36,257 nt of DNA from NCBI GenBank assembly GCA_934524985.1, contig CAKSYT010000017.1:1-36257 (forward strand), given 5' to 3'. This document shows, piece by piece, positions 23,425 to 32,274 of this stretch; the stretch's first letter is position 1, and the number at the start of each line of letters is the position of its first letter. A program made the translations under genes and the position numbers. The notes under the pieces were generated by a model. That model ran no database searches and was not told where the DNA came from. It saw only the letters and a program-made list of their open reading frames with translations. The DNA comes from an uncultured Faecalibacterium sp. GTDB lineage: Bacteria > Bacillota > Clostridia > Oscillospirales > Ruminococcaceae.

Positions 23425-25044
23425 TTACACATACCGGTAGCCCTCCACATTGAAGGGATAGCTGCTGTCCGTGGTCGCCTCCTGGTTTGCCGCACTGAAG
23501 CTTACCGTGCCGTTCGCTGCAAAAGCCACCTTCACCAGTGCTTCGCCCTTGCAGTAAATGCCGCCCCGCAGATTGTAGGTTTTGCCGCCGCCCACCATGG
23601 CCACCGCCGTACCGCCCCGCACGACGCGAGTGCTGCCGTAGTCCGCAGCAGCGGCTGCGGCTACTCCGCCGGTGGTACTGATCGTGGTGCATTCTATGGG
23701 GTTCGCCATCCTTACTACAATGTAATCCACCTCGTCCGGCACAGTCAGCGTCTTGTCGCTTTTGCCCGCTGCGCCGGCGCTTGTGTAGACAAGCTTTCCG
23801 TTCATGTCCGTCACTCCTCCCAATTGATTCAGTTTTTCTGCCAGACTAAAGCCCAGCACCGTGTCAAGGTTTTCCGCCGTCACTTGCAGCGTGCCGTCTG
23901 CGCCCACGGTCAGGCCCTGCCCCACCTTCACGCCACCCAGCACGGCTGCGGTAGCGGGCGGCAGGGTGTAGCCCATGCCAAATTTCCGGTCTGCCTCGGC
24001 CTTGGAGTAGAACCGATCGTCCGCGCCCAGCTGCAATAGTGCTGCGGCCTTTTCCTGCGCCGACCAGCTTGCTGCCCCGGCGGCGCTGGTCAGCGCCTTT
24101 TTTACGCCGTAGGGCAGCAGCGCCGGGGTCAGAGGCGCATAGGCCTCGGTCATGCGGTCCAGCTGCGCCGCCGTGGCGGGCACGGTGGTCAGGGTGGCGT
24201 CTGCCCGCACCGCAACGCCGTACTGTCCGTCTGCCCGCACCGCGCCGGGCGTTGCCGCCGTAGGCACGGTCTCGCTGCGCACATAAGGGCGCAGGTCCGG
24301 CAGCGGGGTGGTATCGGTCTGCACCGCGCCGGTGGCGGCGTCCACGCTGAGGATGCGCACCACCTCGCCTGGCAGGGGCTGCGCCGGGCTTGGCACCGCC
24401 CCCACATCCTGTGCGTTCAGCTGCACCGCGCCGCCCTTGCTGTTCACGCTCAGCACCTGCCCGCCGGTGGGCGCATAGCTCTCTGCCCGCAGCGCGGCGG
24501 CCTCCGCCCGCTTTGCGCAGGCCTCGGCATCGGTGCGGTCGGCCAGAATTTTGTCCGCCGTCTTTTGCGCCAGTGCCGCCTGCATGGCGGTATCTGCCGC
24601 ACCGTTCTCGGCACGGCGGGCGCTTGCCGCTGCGGCGTGGGCGCTTTCCAGCACGCGGGCCACGAACTGCTCGTACACCGAGGGCGGCAGCTCCTCACTG
24701 CCGCCGTCCGTAGGCAGGGTGGCGTACACATCGTAGCTGCCGGGGCGGGTGTAGGCGGTGTAGCCGCCGCTGCCTATGGCGGCCAGCATCCACTGTCCCC
24801 GCACACTGCCGGTCAGGCGGCGGTCCACCGTCACACTGTCGTCGGCGTCCAGCGGAATGGCGGCCAGCTGCACCCCATCGCTGCGGCGCAGATACAGCGC
24901 CAGAGTACACCCTGTCCACGCTGCGGGCAGGATGAACTGCAGCCGGTCCACCCCCTCGGCGTTCTGTGCGCCAAGGTGCAGACGGTGCGGCCGGGGTACA
25001 AATTCGGTGCCGCCGCACTGCTGCTCAAGGATCTCGATCTCCAT
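23425..25044 (-). CDS. phage tail-fibre / baseplate upper protein-like
   Basis: This 539-residue protein starts at ATG 25044, seven bases after AAGGAGG. Residues about 1-115 form a beta-rich N-terminal domain like the baseplate-attaching part of BppU-type proteins. Residues about 120-195 are an alanine-rich helix suited to a trimeric coiled coil (SVYEQFVARVLESAHAAAAS and on). The next part holds fibre repeats of the type GGAVQLNAQDVGAVP, commonly seen in tail fibres. The C-terminal 150 residues would be the receptor-binding tip. It is the first gene of the minus-strand cassette and would determine binding specificity. No tail-tube, capsid or terminase genes accompany it. Confidence 0.78.
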   Translation of the reverse strand: MEIEILEQQCGGTEFVPRPHRLHLGAQNAEGVDRLQFILPAAWTGCTLALYLRRSDGVQLAAIPLDADDSVTVDRRLTGSVRGQWMLAAIGSGGYTAYTRPGSYDVYATLPTDGGSEELPPSVYEQFVARVLESAHAAAASARRAENGAADTAMQAALAQKTADKILADRTDAEACAKRAEAAALRAESYAPTGGQVLSVNSKGGAVQLNAQDVGAVPSPAQPLPGEVVRILSVDAATGAVQTDTTPLPDLRPYVRSETVPTAATPGAVRADGQYGVAVRADATLTTVPATAAQLDRMTEAYAPLTPALLPYGVKKALTSAAGAASWSAQEKAAALLQLGADDRFYSKAEADRKFGMGYTLPPATAAVLGGVKVGQGLTVGADGTLQVTAENLDTVLGFSLAEKLNQLGGVTDMNGKLVYTSAGAAGKSDKTLTVPDEVDYIVVRMANPIECTTISTTGGVAAAAAADYGSTRVVRGGTAVAMVGGGKTYNLRGGIYCKGEALVKVAFAANGTVSFSAANQEATTDSSYPFNVEGYRYV

Positions 25045-25454
25045 GCAAAACCTCCTTTTCTGTTTGCTGTCCCGATTGTACCGCCGGGGGTGCAAAACTA
25101 TCCAGTGTGTACTAAAAATGTGAAATTTTCTGTTCTTCGGCATTTTGCTAAACGGGGTTTTCGCACCGGAAATACAGCCCCTTCCACCCTGCCGGAACCG
25201 GGTAATTCCCCTGCTGGTTTTCCATGCAAAACCAGCGATGTGGGGCAGCTTGTTTTGGGCGCAGCGGCCGCTGCTGCGGCCTTATTCACAGAGAAAAAAG
25301 CCACTGTAAATGTTAAAAATTTGTGAACGAATCACACCCAGAAAAAAGGAAAAAATCAGAAGGAAACTACCTAAAAACCAAAATATCAAAAAAAACACTG
25401 TGGAAATTGCACAAAAAATAATGTTACAAATCTAACAAAGTGCAAGACGCAAAT
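25045..25454. other. intergenic region, no gene seen
   Basis: No plausible gene was found. The stretch contains a hairpin (GCTGGTTTT 25213-25221 with AAAACCAGC 25228-25236), a GCAGCGGCCGCTGC palindrome near 25260, and an A-rich segment from about 25310 to 25430. The promoter of the minus-strand phage cassette should lie just above 25044, but only a weak TACAAT was found there. Confidence 0.5.
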
Positions 25455-25483
25455 TTGACAGATGCTTTACAGTCTGGTAAAAT
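25455..25483 (+). promoter_or_regulatory. strong promoter of the 3D-domain gene
   Basis: TTGACA (25455-25460) and TAAAAT (25478-25483) are separated by 17 bases, with an AT-rich region upstream. Confidence 0.75.
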
Positions 25484-25489
25484 AACGTT

Positions 25490-25761
25490 TATGCAACGAA
25501 CGTTGCAGCGTTTAAATTCTATCTGGATGAAGTAAAAAGCCGTCCTGCGTACGGCACGGCATGGGCAGATGCGGCTCGTGCCGGGGCAGTTTTGTGGTCT
25601 GCCCAAAGCGGATTCCAACCTGTAATACGATGCTTCTTCTTTTACCCAGAGAGAGCATCGTATTTGACTGTGCGGCGCTTATATCCAGAGCCGCCGCAGT
25701 CCGGGCGGCCGGGGTGCCGATGCACTGCCCGCGGCCGCGCAAAATACGACAAAGAGAGGAG
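25490..25761 (+). promoter_or_regulatory. long structured 5' leader of unknown class
   Basis: The leader from the promoter to the likely start is about 270 bases and forms several hairpins. These include GGCACG/CGTGCC near 25551-25580, a perfect 10-base stem ATACGATGCT with AGCATCGTAT (about 25626-25664), GCGGCG/CGCCGC near 25675-25700, and CGGCCGGGG with CCCGCGGCCG near 25709-25738. Cell-wall hydrolase genes are often under c-di-AMP riboswitches, but the conserved sequences of that class were not found. The region may be another regulator or simply structured DNA. Confidence 0.4.
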
Positions 25762-26823
25762 TTGTCTCGTATCGCTTCCGTTAAATTGAAGAAAGCAGTT
25801 ACTGCCGCAAAGCAGGCAGTATCTCCCCGTGTGCTGGCATTTTGTGTCATGGTGGTATGCCTTGTGGCTACCCTTGGCGTCACCGCTGCAAATCTGCGGC
25901 TGACCTACGTCACCGACTCCAATGGTGCACGGCAGGTCCTTCTGACCGACGCCGATGCTTCCCCCGCACAGGTCATGCACCTTTCCGGCATCCGCTCTGA
26001 AGAGGGCGATGAGGTCTACTACACCGCGTTCAGCGGCAATCTTGCCTCCCTGAGCATCGAGCGCGCATTCTCCGTCAGCATCACCGCCAACGGGCAGGAG
26101 TACCCGGTAAAGCTGGTGTTCGGCACCGTAGCCGATGCACTGGAGCGCGCCGGTATCACCCTTGAAGGGGACGACTACACCGAGCCGGCGCTGGATCATG
26201 TTGTGACCGCCGGCAGCAAGATCGTGGTCCACCGCGTGGACTACGAAGAGCGCGTGGAGACCCAGGCTATCCCCTACGACACCCAGTATGTCTACACCAG
26301 TCTGTACTTCCGCAACACCGGCCGCACCACCACCCTGCAGCACGGCGCAGCCGGTCAGCAGACCGTGACCACCCGTGACCGCTATGTGGACGGCGAGCTG
26401 GAGAACAGCACGGTCGTGGATACCACCACCACGGTGGAGCCCACCGACCACGTCATCAAGACCTACGGCGCAGGTGCGCCGGTGTCCCCCCTGACCGGCG
26501 CGGACGGCACCACCAACGCCCCTACCTCTTATAGCAAGGTGCTCACCGGCAAAGCCACCGGCTACTATTCCCGTACCGGCAAGGGCTCTTCCGGTCTGGG
26601 TCTGGGCTACGGCACCGTGGCTGTGGACCCGGACGTGATTCCCTACGGCACCAAGCTCTACATCACCTCCACCGATGGCAAGTTCGTCTACGGCTACGCC
26701 GTAGCCACCGACACCGGCATCGCCGTCCAGAAGGGGCAGATCCTTGTAGACCTGTTCTACGAGACCTACGCCGAAAGCGTCATCAATGGTGCTATTCAGG
26801 TCAATGTCTACGTTGTGGACTGA
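25762..26823 (+). CDS. G5 and 3D domain cell-wall protein (YabE/Rpf-like)
   Basis: This protein of about 353 residues has an N-terminal membrane anchor or signal (VLAFCVMVVCLVATLGVTAA). Next comes a DUF348-type ubiquitin-like domain (VSITANGQEYPVKLVFGTVA), then a G5 domain (ERVETQAIPYDTQYV onward). The C-terminal 3D domain has KATGYYSRTGKGSS, then YGTVAVDPDVIPYGTKLYI and YAVATDTG containing its aspartates. 3D domains act as lytic transglycosylases on peptidoglycan (family knowledge), so this is probably a wall-remodelling enzyme. The start is uncertain. TTG 25762 immediately follows AGAGGAG and precedes a normal signal-anchor; an ATG at 25720 and further upstream starts are open but lack better ribosome sites. 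An intrinsic terminator follows the stop. Confidence 0.85.
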   Translation: MSRIASVKLKKAVTAAKQAVSPRVLAFCVMVVCLVATLGVTAANLRLTYVTDSNGARQVLLTDADASPAQVMHLSGIRSEEGDEVYYTAFSGNLASLSIERAFSVSITANGQEYPVKLVFGTVADALERAGITLEGDDYTEPALDHVVTAGSKIVVHRVDYEERVETQAIPYDTQYVYTSLYFRNTGRTTTLQHGAAGQQTVTTRDRYVDGELENSTVVDTTTTVEPTDHVIKTYGAGAPVSPLTGADGTTNAPTSYSKVLTGKATGYYSRTGKGSSGLGLGYGTVAVDPDVIPYGTKLYITSTDGKFVYGYAVATDTGIAVQKGQILVDLFYETYAESVINGAIQVNVYVVD

Positions 26824-26850
26824 GCCGTAAACAAAACACAAGAACCACTA

Positions 26851-26885
26851 AAAATCGGAGTACCCGCGGGTGCTCCGATTTTTTA
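26851..26885 (+). terminator. intrinsic terminator of the 3D-domain gene
   Basis: AAATCGGAG-t-ACCC pairs with GGGT-g-CTCCGATTT, followed by a run of T residues (to 26885). Confidence 0.85.
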
Positions 26886-26934
26886 TTTCCACGGGAAAGT
26901 TTGTAACTAAATTTTGTCTAATACTTTAGCCGCG

Positions 26935-27165
26935 AGGCTAACAACTTGGCTCTCCCTTTGAGGAAAGACTTCCCCCGCTCCGGGGGAAGATGTCACCGTA
27001 GGTGACAAAAGGGGGAATCTGGCGCGGGAGCGCCTGAGAGGGCGAGGTTTCCGGCCAAACGATTTGAAATGCCCTCCGCTTTCGCTCTGGGCATGATAAG
27101 CGGAAGAACTGTTTTTTATTTCGGAGCACCGGAGCGTCTGCGGACGCTCCGGTGCTCCATTTTCA
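26935..27165. repeat. intergenic repeat island with palindromes
   Basis: This gene-free stretch contains GGCTCTCCCTTTGAGG, CCCCCGCTCCGGGGG, TGTCACCGTAGGTGACA and GCCTGAGAGGGCGAGG, then a segment ACGATTTGAAATGCCCTCCG close to ones at 33760 and 34290. A perfect palindrome follows, GGAGCACCGGAGCGTC (27123-27138) with its complement (27143-27158) around TGCG. The pieces match those in the 33.7-34.3 kb region, so this is a dispersed repeat family. Confidence 0.65.
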
Positions 27166-27342
27166 CAGGAAGGGACTTTAACTGAACCCCCTTTCCTGTT
27201 TTCGCAACGCTTTCGCCGGAACCGTTTGGCAAATGAGCAGTTTACACGATGTCGAACTGCAAATTTTAGATAGTATGCCTACAACATACAGAGAAAGAAA
27301 GAAATTTTGTAGTAATTGTATTTGATTTTTGGACAAAAAGTC

Positions 27343-27371
27343 TTGCAAAAATGGCAAAAACCTTTTAATAT
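27343..27371 (+). promoter_or_regulatory. promoter of the glycogen operon
   Basis: TTGCAA (27343-27348) and TAATAT (27366-27371) are separated by 17 bases within an AT-rich stretch, giving a leader of about 50 bases. Confidence 0.6.
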
Positions 27372-27428
27372 AAAAGAGTACAAAGCTGCGCAAGCCGCTT
27401 TCGGCTTCCGCACGGGGAGGAGCAGTCT

Positions 27429-29708
27429 ATGAAACCGACCGAAGAAAAGATTCAGAGCAATACATCGGACCTGCCGGTGTACCTGTTCAAGCAGGGCAAC
27501 AACTGCGAGGCTTACCGCTACTTCGGCGCACATCTGGAAACGCGGGTCGGGGAATCCGGCGTCGTGTTCCGTGTATGGGCACCGCACGCCGCAGCCATCA
27601 GCGTTGTGGGCGACTTCAACAGCTGGAAGCCCGGCAGCCATCCCATGCGCAAGGTGGATGGCGATTCCGTGTGGGAATTGTTCATTCCCGGCATGAAGGA
27701 ATACGATGTTTATAAATATTGCGTGACCACCCGCGCAGGCGACCTTGTCTACAAGGCCGATCCTTACGCCTTCCACGCCGAGACCCGGCCGTCCAACGGC
27801 AGCAAGGTCTACGATCTGTCCGGCTTTGCATGGCACGACGCCGCATGGCAGACCGCACAGAAAAAGGCGGACGTGATCAACGGCCCGATGAATATCTACG
27901 AGATGCACGCCGGCAGCTGGAAGCTGAAGGAGGGCGGCAAGCCCTACAACTACTCCGAGCTGGCGGACGAGCTGATCCCGTACATCAAGGATATGGGCTA
28001 CACCCATGTAGAGCTGCTGCCGGTGATGGAATATCCGTTTGACGGCAGCTGGGGCTATCAGGTCACCGGCTATTTTGCACCCACCAGCCGCTACGGCACC
28101 CCCAAGGACTTTATGGCCTTTGTGGATAAGATGCACGCCGCAGGCATCGGCGTCATCATGGACTGGGTGCCCGCCCACTTCCCCAAGGATCAGTTCGGCC
28201 TGTACAACTTTGACGGCGAGGCCTGCTACGAGGACCCCAACCCCAAGCGCGGCGAGCACAAGGAGTGGGGCACCATGGTGTTCGACTTCGGCCGCAACGA
28301 GGTGCAGAGCTTCCTCATTTCCAGCGCACTGTACTGGCTGGAGCAGTACCATATCGATGGTCTGCGCGTGGACGCCGTGGCCTCCATGCTGTATCTGGAC
28401 TACAACCGCAAGCAGGGCGAATGGGAGCCCAATAAGGACGGCGGCAAGGAGAACCTTGAAGCCATCGCCTTCCTGCGCAAGCTGAACAACACCGTGCTGG
28501 GCCGTCACCCCCACAAGTACATGATCGCCGAGGAGTCCACCGCATGGCCCATGGTCACAAAGCCCGCCTCGGACGGCGGTCTGGGCTTCAACTTCAAGTG
28601 GAACATGGGCTGGATGAACGATATGCTCAGCTACATGAAGACCGACCCGCTGTTCCGCGCCGGCAACCACAACAAGGTGACCTTCAGCTTCTTCTACGCC
28701 TTCAGCGAGAACTTTGTCCTGCCCATCAGCCACGATGAGGTGGTGCACGGCAAGGGCAGCCTGCTGAACAAGATGCCCGGCGAGTACGACGCAAAATTCG
28801 ACAACCTGCGCACCTTCTTCGGCTACATGATGGCGCACCCGGGCAAGAAGCTGCTGTTCATGGGACAGGAGTTCGGTCAGTTTGCCGAGTGGAACGAGGC
28901 AAAGCAGCTGGACTGGATGCTGCTGGACTACGACAAGCACGCCGAGCTGCAGAACTACGTCCGCACCCTGAATGCTTTCTATAAAGAGCACCCTGCCCTC
29001 TGGCAGATCGATTACAGCTGGGAGGGCTTCCAGTGGATCGTGCCGGACGACTCGCAGCAGAGCGTCATCGCCTTCCTGCGCAAGGACGCCGCCGGCAAGC
29101 AGATCCTTGTCATCTGCAACTTCAACCCCGTCCTGCGCGAGGGCTACACCCTCGGCGCACCGGTGTCCGGCACCTACAAGGAGATCCTGAACAGCGATGA
29201 TGCCGCTTTCGGCGGCTCTGGCACTGTGCACAACAAGCCGCTGCGCACCCACAAAAAGCCGCAGCACGGCTTTGAGCAGAGCATCACCGTCACCCTGCCG
29301 CCCATGAGCACCCTGTACTTTGAGGTGCCCGCAAAGCGCACCCGCAAGGCAGCAGAGGACAGCGCGGATAAACCGGCAAAAAAGACCGCTAAAAAAGCCA
29401 CCGTCAAGGACGCCGTGGAAAAGGCGGTAAAAAAGACGACCCGCAAGGCCAAGGCCGAGCCGGACGCCGACAAGCCGGTAAAAAAGACCCGTACCACCAA
29501 GGCCAAGGCCGCCGAAACGGCGGATGAAAAACCGGATAAAGCAAAAAAGACCGCTGCCAAGTCCAAGGCAAAGCCCGAGGCCGCAGCGGAAAAGCCGGTA
29601 AAGAAAACCGCCGCCAAGGCAAAGACTGCGGCAAAAGCAAAGCCTGAGACCGAAGCAGAAACCAAACCCGCAAAGCGCACCCGCAAAGCAAAAGCACCCA
29701 AGGAGTAA
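27429..29708 (+). CDS. glgB: 1,4-alpha-glucan branching enzyme with lysine/alanine-rich C-terminal tail
   Basis: GlgB makes the alpha-1,6 branches of glycogen. An N-terminal CBM48 domain (about 40-125, VVFRVWAPHAAAISVVGDFN) precedes the GH13 barrel. The barrel shows DGLRVDAV with nucleophile D315, IAEEST with acid/base E368 and SHDEVVHGK with D436. The enzyme proper ends near residue 634 (TLYFEVP). A further 124 residues consist of Lys/Ala/Thr-rich repeats such as KPVKKT and KPAKKTAKKA, resembling histone H1 tails. That is unusual for GlgB and is probably disordered, perhaps binding a polyanion (inference). The start follows GGGGAGGAG. It is the first gene of glgB-glgC-glgD-glgA. Confidence 0.96.
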   Translation: MKPTEEKIQSNTSDLPVYLFKQGNNCEAYRYFGAHLETRVGESGVVFRVWAPHAAAISVVGDFNSWKPGSHPMRKVDGDSVWELFIPGMKEYDVYKYCVTTRAGDLVYKADPYAFHAETRPSNGSKVYDLSGFAWHDAAWQTAQKKADVINGPMNIYEMHAGSWKLKEGGKPYNYSELADELIPYIKDMGYTHVELLPVMEYPFDGSWGYQVTGYFAPTSRYGTPKDFMAFVDKMHAAGIGVIMDWVPAHFPKDQFGLYNFDGEACYEDPNPKRGEHKEWGTMVFDFGRNEVQSFLISSALYWLEQYHIDGLRVDAVASMLYLDYNRKQGEWEPNKDGGKENLEAIAFLRKLNNTVLGRHPHKYMIAEESTAWPMVTKPASDGGLGFNFKWNMGWMNDMLSYMKTDPLFRAGNHNKVTFSFFYAFSENFVLPISHDEVVHGKGSLLNKMPGEYDAKFDNLRTFFGYMMAHPGKKLLFMGQEFGQFAEWNEAKQLDWMLLDYDKHAELQNYVRTLNAFYKEHPALWQIDYSWEGFQWIVPDDSQQSVIAFLRKDAAGKQILVICNFNPVLREGYTLGAPVSGTYKEILNSDDAAFGGSGTVHNKPLRTHKKPQHGFEQSITVTLPPMSTLYFEVPAKRTRKAAEDSADKPAKKTAKKATVKDAVEKAVKKTTRKAKAEPDADKPVKKTRTTKAKAAETADEKPDKAKKTAAKSKAKPEAAAEKPVKKTAAKAKTAAKAKPETEAETKPAKRTRKAKAPKE

Positions 29709-29794
29709 GGATGCCCACACGGATGCACGCACGAACATTCTGATCTGTTGACTATCATTTCCAAAAAGGAAATGCTAAAGGGGAGAATAAAGCT

Positions 29795-30988
29795 ATGGCA
29801 AAAGAAATCGTGGCAATGATCCTTGCCGGTGGACGTGGCTCGCGCTTATACGCGCTGACACAAAAGACGGCAAAACCTGCGGTGTCCTTCGGCGGTAAGT
29901 ACCGCATCGTGGACTTCCCGCTGTCCAACTGCGTCAACTCCAATATCGACACCGTTGGTATCGCAACGCAGTACCAGCCCCAGAAGCTGAACGAGTACAT
30001 CGGTAACGGTCAGCCTTGGGATCTGGACCGTCTGCACGGCGGTGTGCACACCCTGCCCCCTTACGAGCAGGCAAACGGCACCGACTGGTACAAGGGCACC
30101 GCAAACGCCATCTACCAGAACATCGGCTTCATCGACAGTTATGATCCCGAGTACGTCATCATCCTGTCCGGCGACCAGATCTGCAAGCAGGACTACGCCG
30201 ACTTCCTGCGCTTCCACAAGGAAAAGGGCGCAGAGTTCTCTGTGGCCGTTATGGAAGTGGACTGGAAGGAAGCTTCCCGCTTCGGCCTGATGGTGGCAGA
30301 CGAGACCGACCGCATCACCGAGTTCCAGGAGAAGCCCCCGGTGCCCAAGTCCAATCTGGCCTCCATGGGCATCTATATCTTCAACTGGGATGTGCTCAAG
30401 AAGTATCTGGTGGAGGACGAGGCTGACCCCAACTCCAAGAACGACTTTGGCATGAACATCATCCCCGCCCTGCTGCGTGACGGCCGCAAGATGTACGCCT
30501 ACCGCTTTGCCGGTTACTGGCGCGACGTCGGCACCATCGACAGCCTGTGGGAAGCCAACATGGAAGTGCTGGATCCCGAGAACTCCGGCATTGATATCTT
30601 TGATAAGACTTGGAAAATTTACAGCCGCAACCCCGTGCTGCCCGCCCAGAAGATCGGCGAGCGCGCCGTTGTGCAGGACTCCCTCATCACCGAGGGCTGC
30701 AAGATCTACGGCAACGTCAAGCACTCTGTGCTGAGCGCAGGCGTCGTTGTGGAAGAGGGCGCTACCGTTGAGGACGCCGTGCTGATGGACGGTGTCGTGG
30801 TCAAGGCAGGTGCCGTGGTCAAGCGCTGCATCCTTGCTGAGGACGTTGTTGTGGGCGCAGGTGCAAAGGTCGGCGGCGAGGGCGCGATTGCCCACGTTGG
30901 CACCGGTCTGACCATCGGCGCAGGCGCTACCGTCAAGGAGGGCGCAAAAGTGTTTGAATCCGTCAAGGAGGGTGTGGAAGTATGCTGA
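29795..30988 (+). CDS. glgC: glucose-1-phosphate adenylyltransferase, catalytic subunit
   Basis: GlgC makes ADP-glucose from ATP and glucose-1-phosphate, the donor for glycogen synthesis. The 397-residue protein has the intact nucleotidyltransferase motif [20 protein letters not shown] (10-29), the substrate region [15 protein letters not shown] and the C-terminal left-handed beta-helix repeats. The start ATG follows AAAGGGGAG. Its last codons overlap the start of glgD by seven bases. In Firmicutes GlgC and GlgD form a mixed enzyme in which GlgC carries catalysis (family knowledge). It lies 86 bases after glgB with no terminator between. Confidence 0.96.
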   Translation: MAKEIVAMILAGGRGSRLYALTQKTAKPAVSFGGKYRIVDFPLSNCVNSNIDTVGIATQYQPQKLNEYIGNGQPWDLDRLHGGVHTLPPYEQANGTDWYKGTANAIYQNIGFIDSYDPEYVIILSGDQICKQDYADFLRFHKEKGAEFSVAVMEVDWKEASRFGLMVADETDRITEFQEKPPVPKSNLASMGIYIFNWDVLKKYLVEDEADPNSKNDFGMNIIPALLRDGRKMYAYRFAGYWRDVGTIDSLWEANMEVLDPENSGIDIFDKTWKIYSRNPVLPAQKIGERAVVQDSLITEGCKIYGNVKHSVLSAGVVVEEGATVEDAVLMDGVVVKAGAVVKRCILAEDVVVGAGAKVGGEGAIAHVGTGLTIGAGATVKEGAKVFESVKEGVEVC

Positions 30989-32109
30989 GACAGAACACCA
31001 ATGCGTTGGGTATCATTTTTCCCAACAGCTATGACAATACCGTTCCCGAGCTGGTGACCGAGCGCGCAATGGCCTCGATCCCCTTTGCGGGCCGTTACCG
31101 CATGGTAGACTTTGTGCTGTCCAGCATGGCCAACTGCGGCATTTCCAACGTTTCCATCGTGGTGCGTAAGAACTACCACTCCCTGATGGATCATCTGGGC
31201 ACCGGCCGCGAGTGGGATATGGCCCGCCGTCACGGCGGTCTGAACATCGTGCCTCCCTTTGCAGAAAAGGGCGTGCGCATCTACTCCGGCCGCGTGGAGG
31301 CTCTGGGCTCCATTCTGGACTTCCTCGAGCACCAGAAGGAGAAGTATGTGGTCATGAGCGATGCCAATATCGCTGTCAACTACGACTTCAACGCCCTGCT
31401 GGCTGCTCATCAGGCCAGCGGTGCCGATGTGACCGTGGCTTACCAGAAGACCGAGATCCCCGAGGGCCGCAAGAACGACAACTACACCCTGACCATTGAT
31501 TCCGATGGCCGCGTGACCGAGCTGCTGTTCAACGACTACCGCTCCGGCGTGCAGAATCTGGATCTGAACATCTATGTGCTGGAGCGCGAGACCCTGATCA
31601 AGCTGGTCAAGGACGCCACCGCCCGCGGCCTGATCTACTTCGAGCGCGACATTCTGGCACACAACGTCAACATCCTGAACATCCACGCTCTGGAGTACAC
31701 CGGCTATGTTGCCCATATCTGCGACATGAAGAGCTACTTTGACGAGAACCTGAAGCTGATCAAGGACGAGAATCTGGAGGCACTGTTCCCCAAGGGCTGC
31801 CCCATCTACACCAAGATCCGCGACGATAACCCCACCCGTTACGTCACCGGCTCCAAGGTCTCGAATTCCATTCTGGCTGACGGCTGCGTCATCGAGGGCA
31901 CTGTGGAGAACTGCGTGCTCTTCCGCGGCGTCAAGGTCAAGAAGGGTGCTGTGGTCAAGAACTGTGTCCTGATGCAGGATACCGTGGTCGAGCCCAACGT
32001 GGAGCTGGACTGCGTTGTCACCGATAAGAACGTGAAGATCACCGCCGGCAAGAAGCTGTCCGGCACTGAGAGCTTCCCGGTCTACGTTCAGAAGAAACAC
32101 ACCGTCTGA
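30982..32109 (+). CDS. glgD: glucose-1-phosphate adenylyltransferase regulatory subunit
   Basis: This 375-residue protein is a GlgC paralogue that lacks the glycine-rich catalytic motif. The N-terminus reads [20 protein letters not shown] where GlgC has AGGRGSRL. It keeps the sugar region ([20 protein letters not shown]) and the C-terminal beta-helix. This is the GlgD pattern, a non-catalytic partner that raises GlgC activity in Firmicutes (family knowledge). It overlaps glgC by seven bases, so the subunits are probably translated at matching levels. A GC-rich hairpin follows before glgA. Confidence 0.95.
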   Translation: MLRQNTNALGIIFPNSYDNTVPELVTERAMASIPFAGRYRMVDFVLSSMANCGISNVSIVVRKNYHSLMDHLGTGREWDMARRHGGLNIVPPFAEKGVRIYSGRVEALGSILDFLEHQKEKYVVMSDANIAVNYDFNALLAAHQASGADVTVAYQKTEIPEGRKNDNYTLTIDSDGRVTELLFNDYRSGVQNLDLNIYVLERETLIKLVKDATARGLIYFERDILAHNVNILNIHALEYTGYVAHICDMKSYFDENLKLIKDENLEALFPKGCPIYTKIRDDNPTRYVTGSKVSNSILADGCVIEGTVENCVLFRGVKVKKGAVVKNCVLMQDTVVEPNVELDCVVTDKNVKITAGKKLSGTESFPVYVQKKHTV

Positions 32110-32162
32110 TCGATGCAATATCCATAGGGGCGGCTTCCTCCCCGGTAGCCCCTCTTGAGAGG

Positions 32163-32193
32163 GGCGGGGGCACCTGTGTGCCCCCGCCTGCTC
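32163..32193 (+). terminator. GC-rich hairpin between glgD and glgA
   Basis: GGCGGGGGCAC (32163-32173) pairs with GTGCCCCCGCC (32178-32188), followed by TGCTCTTTT. It may act as a partial terminator that lowers glgA expression, since no obvious promoter follows it. Confidence 0.55.
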
Positions 32194-32274
32194 TTTTGTA
32201 TGCAAGGTTCGCGCCGCTTTTTATGGCGGCGGGGAGCGCGAACACCTGTCTGTATCATGGAAGGAGCGAATCCT

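Noticed and set aside
25490..25761. c-di-AMP (ydaO-type) riboswitch
   Set aside because: The conserved sequence blocks of that class were not found; only the gene context fits.
27279..29738. Long minus-strand open frame opposite glgB
   Set aside because: It is a composition artefact opposite a well-defined enzyme, with no recognisable domains.
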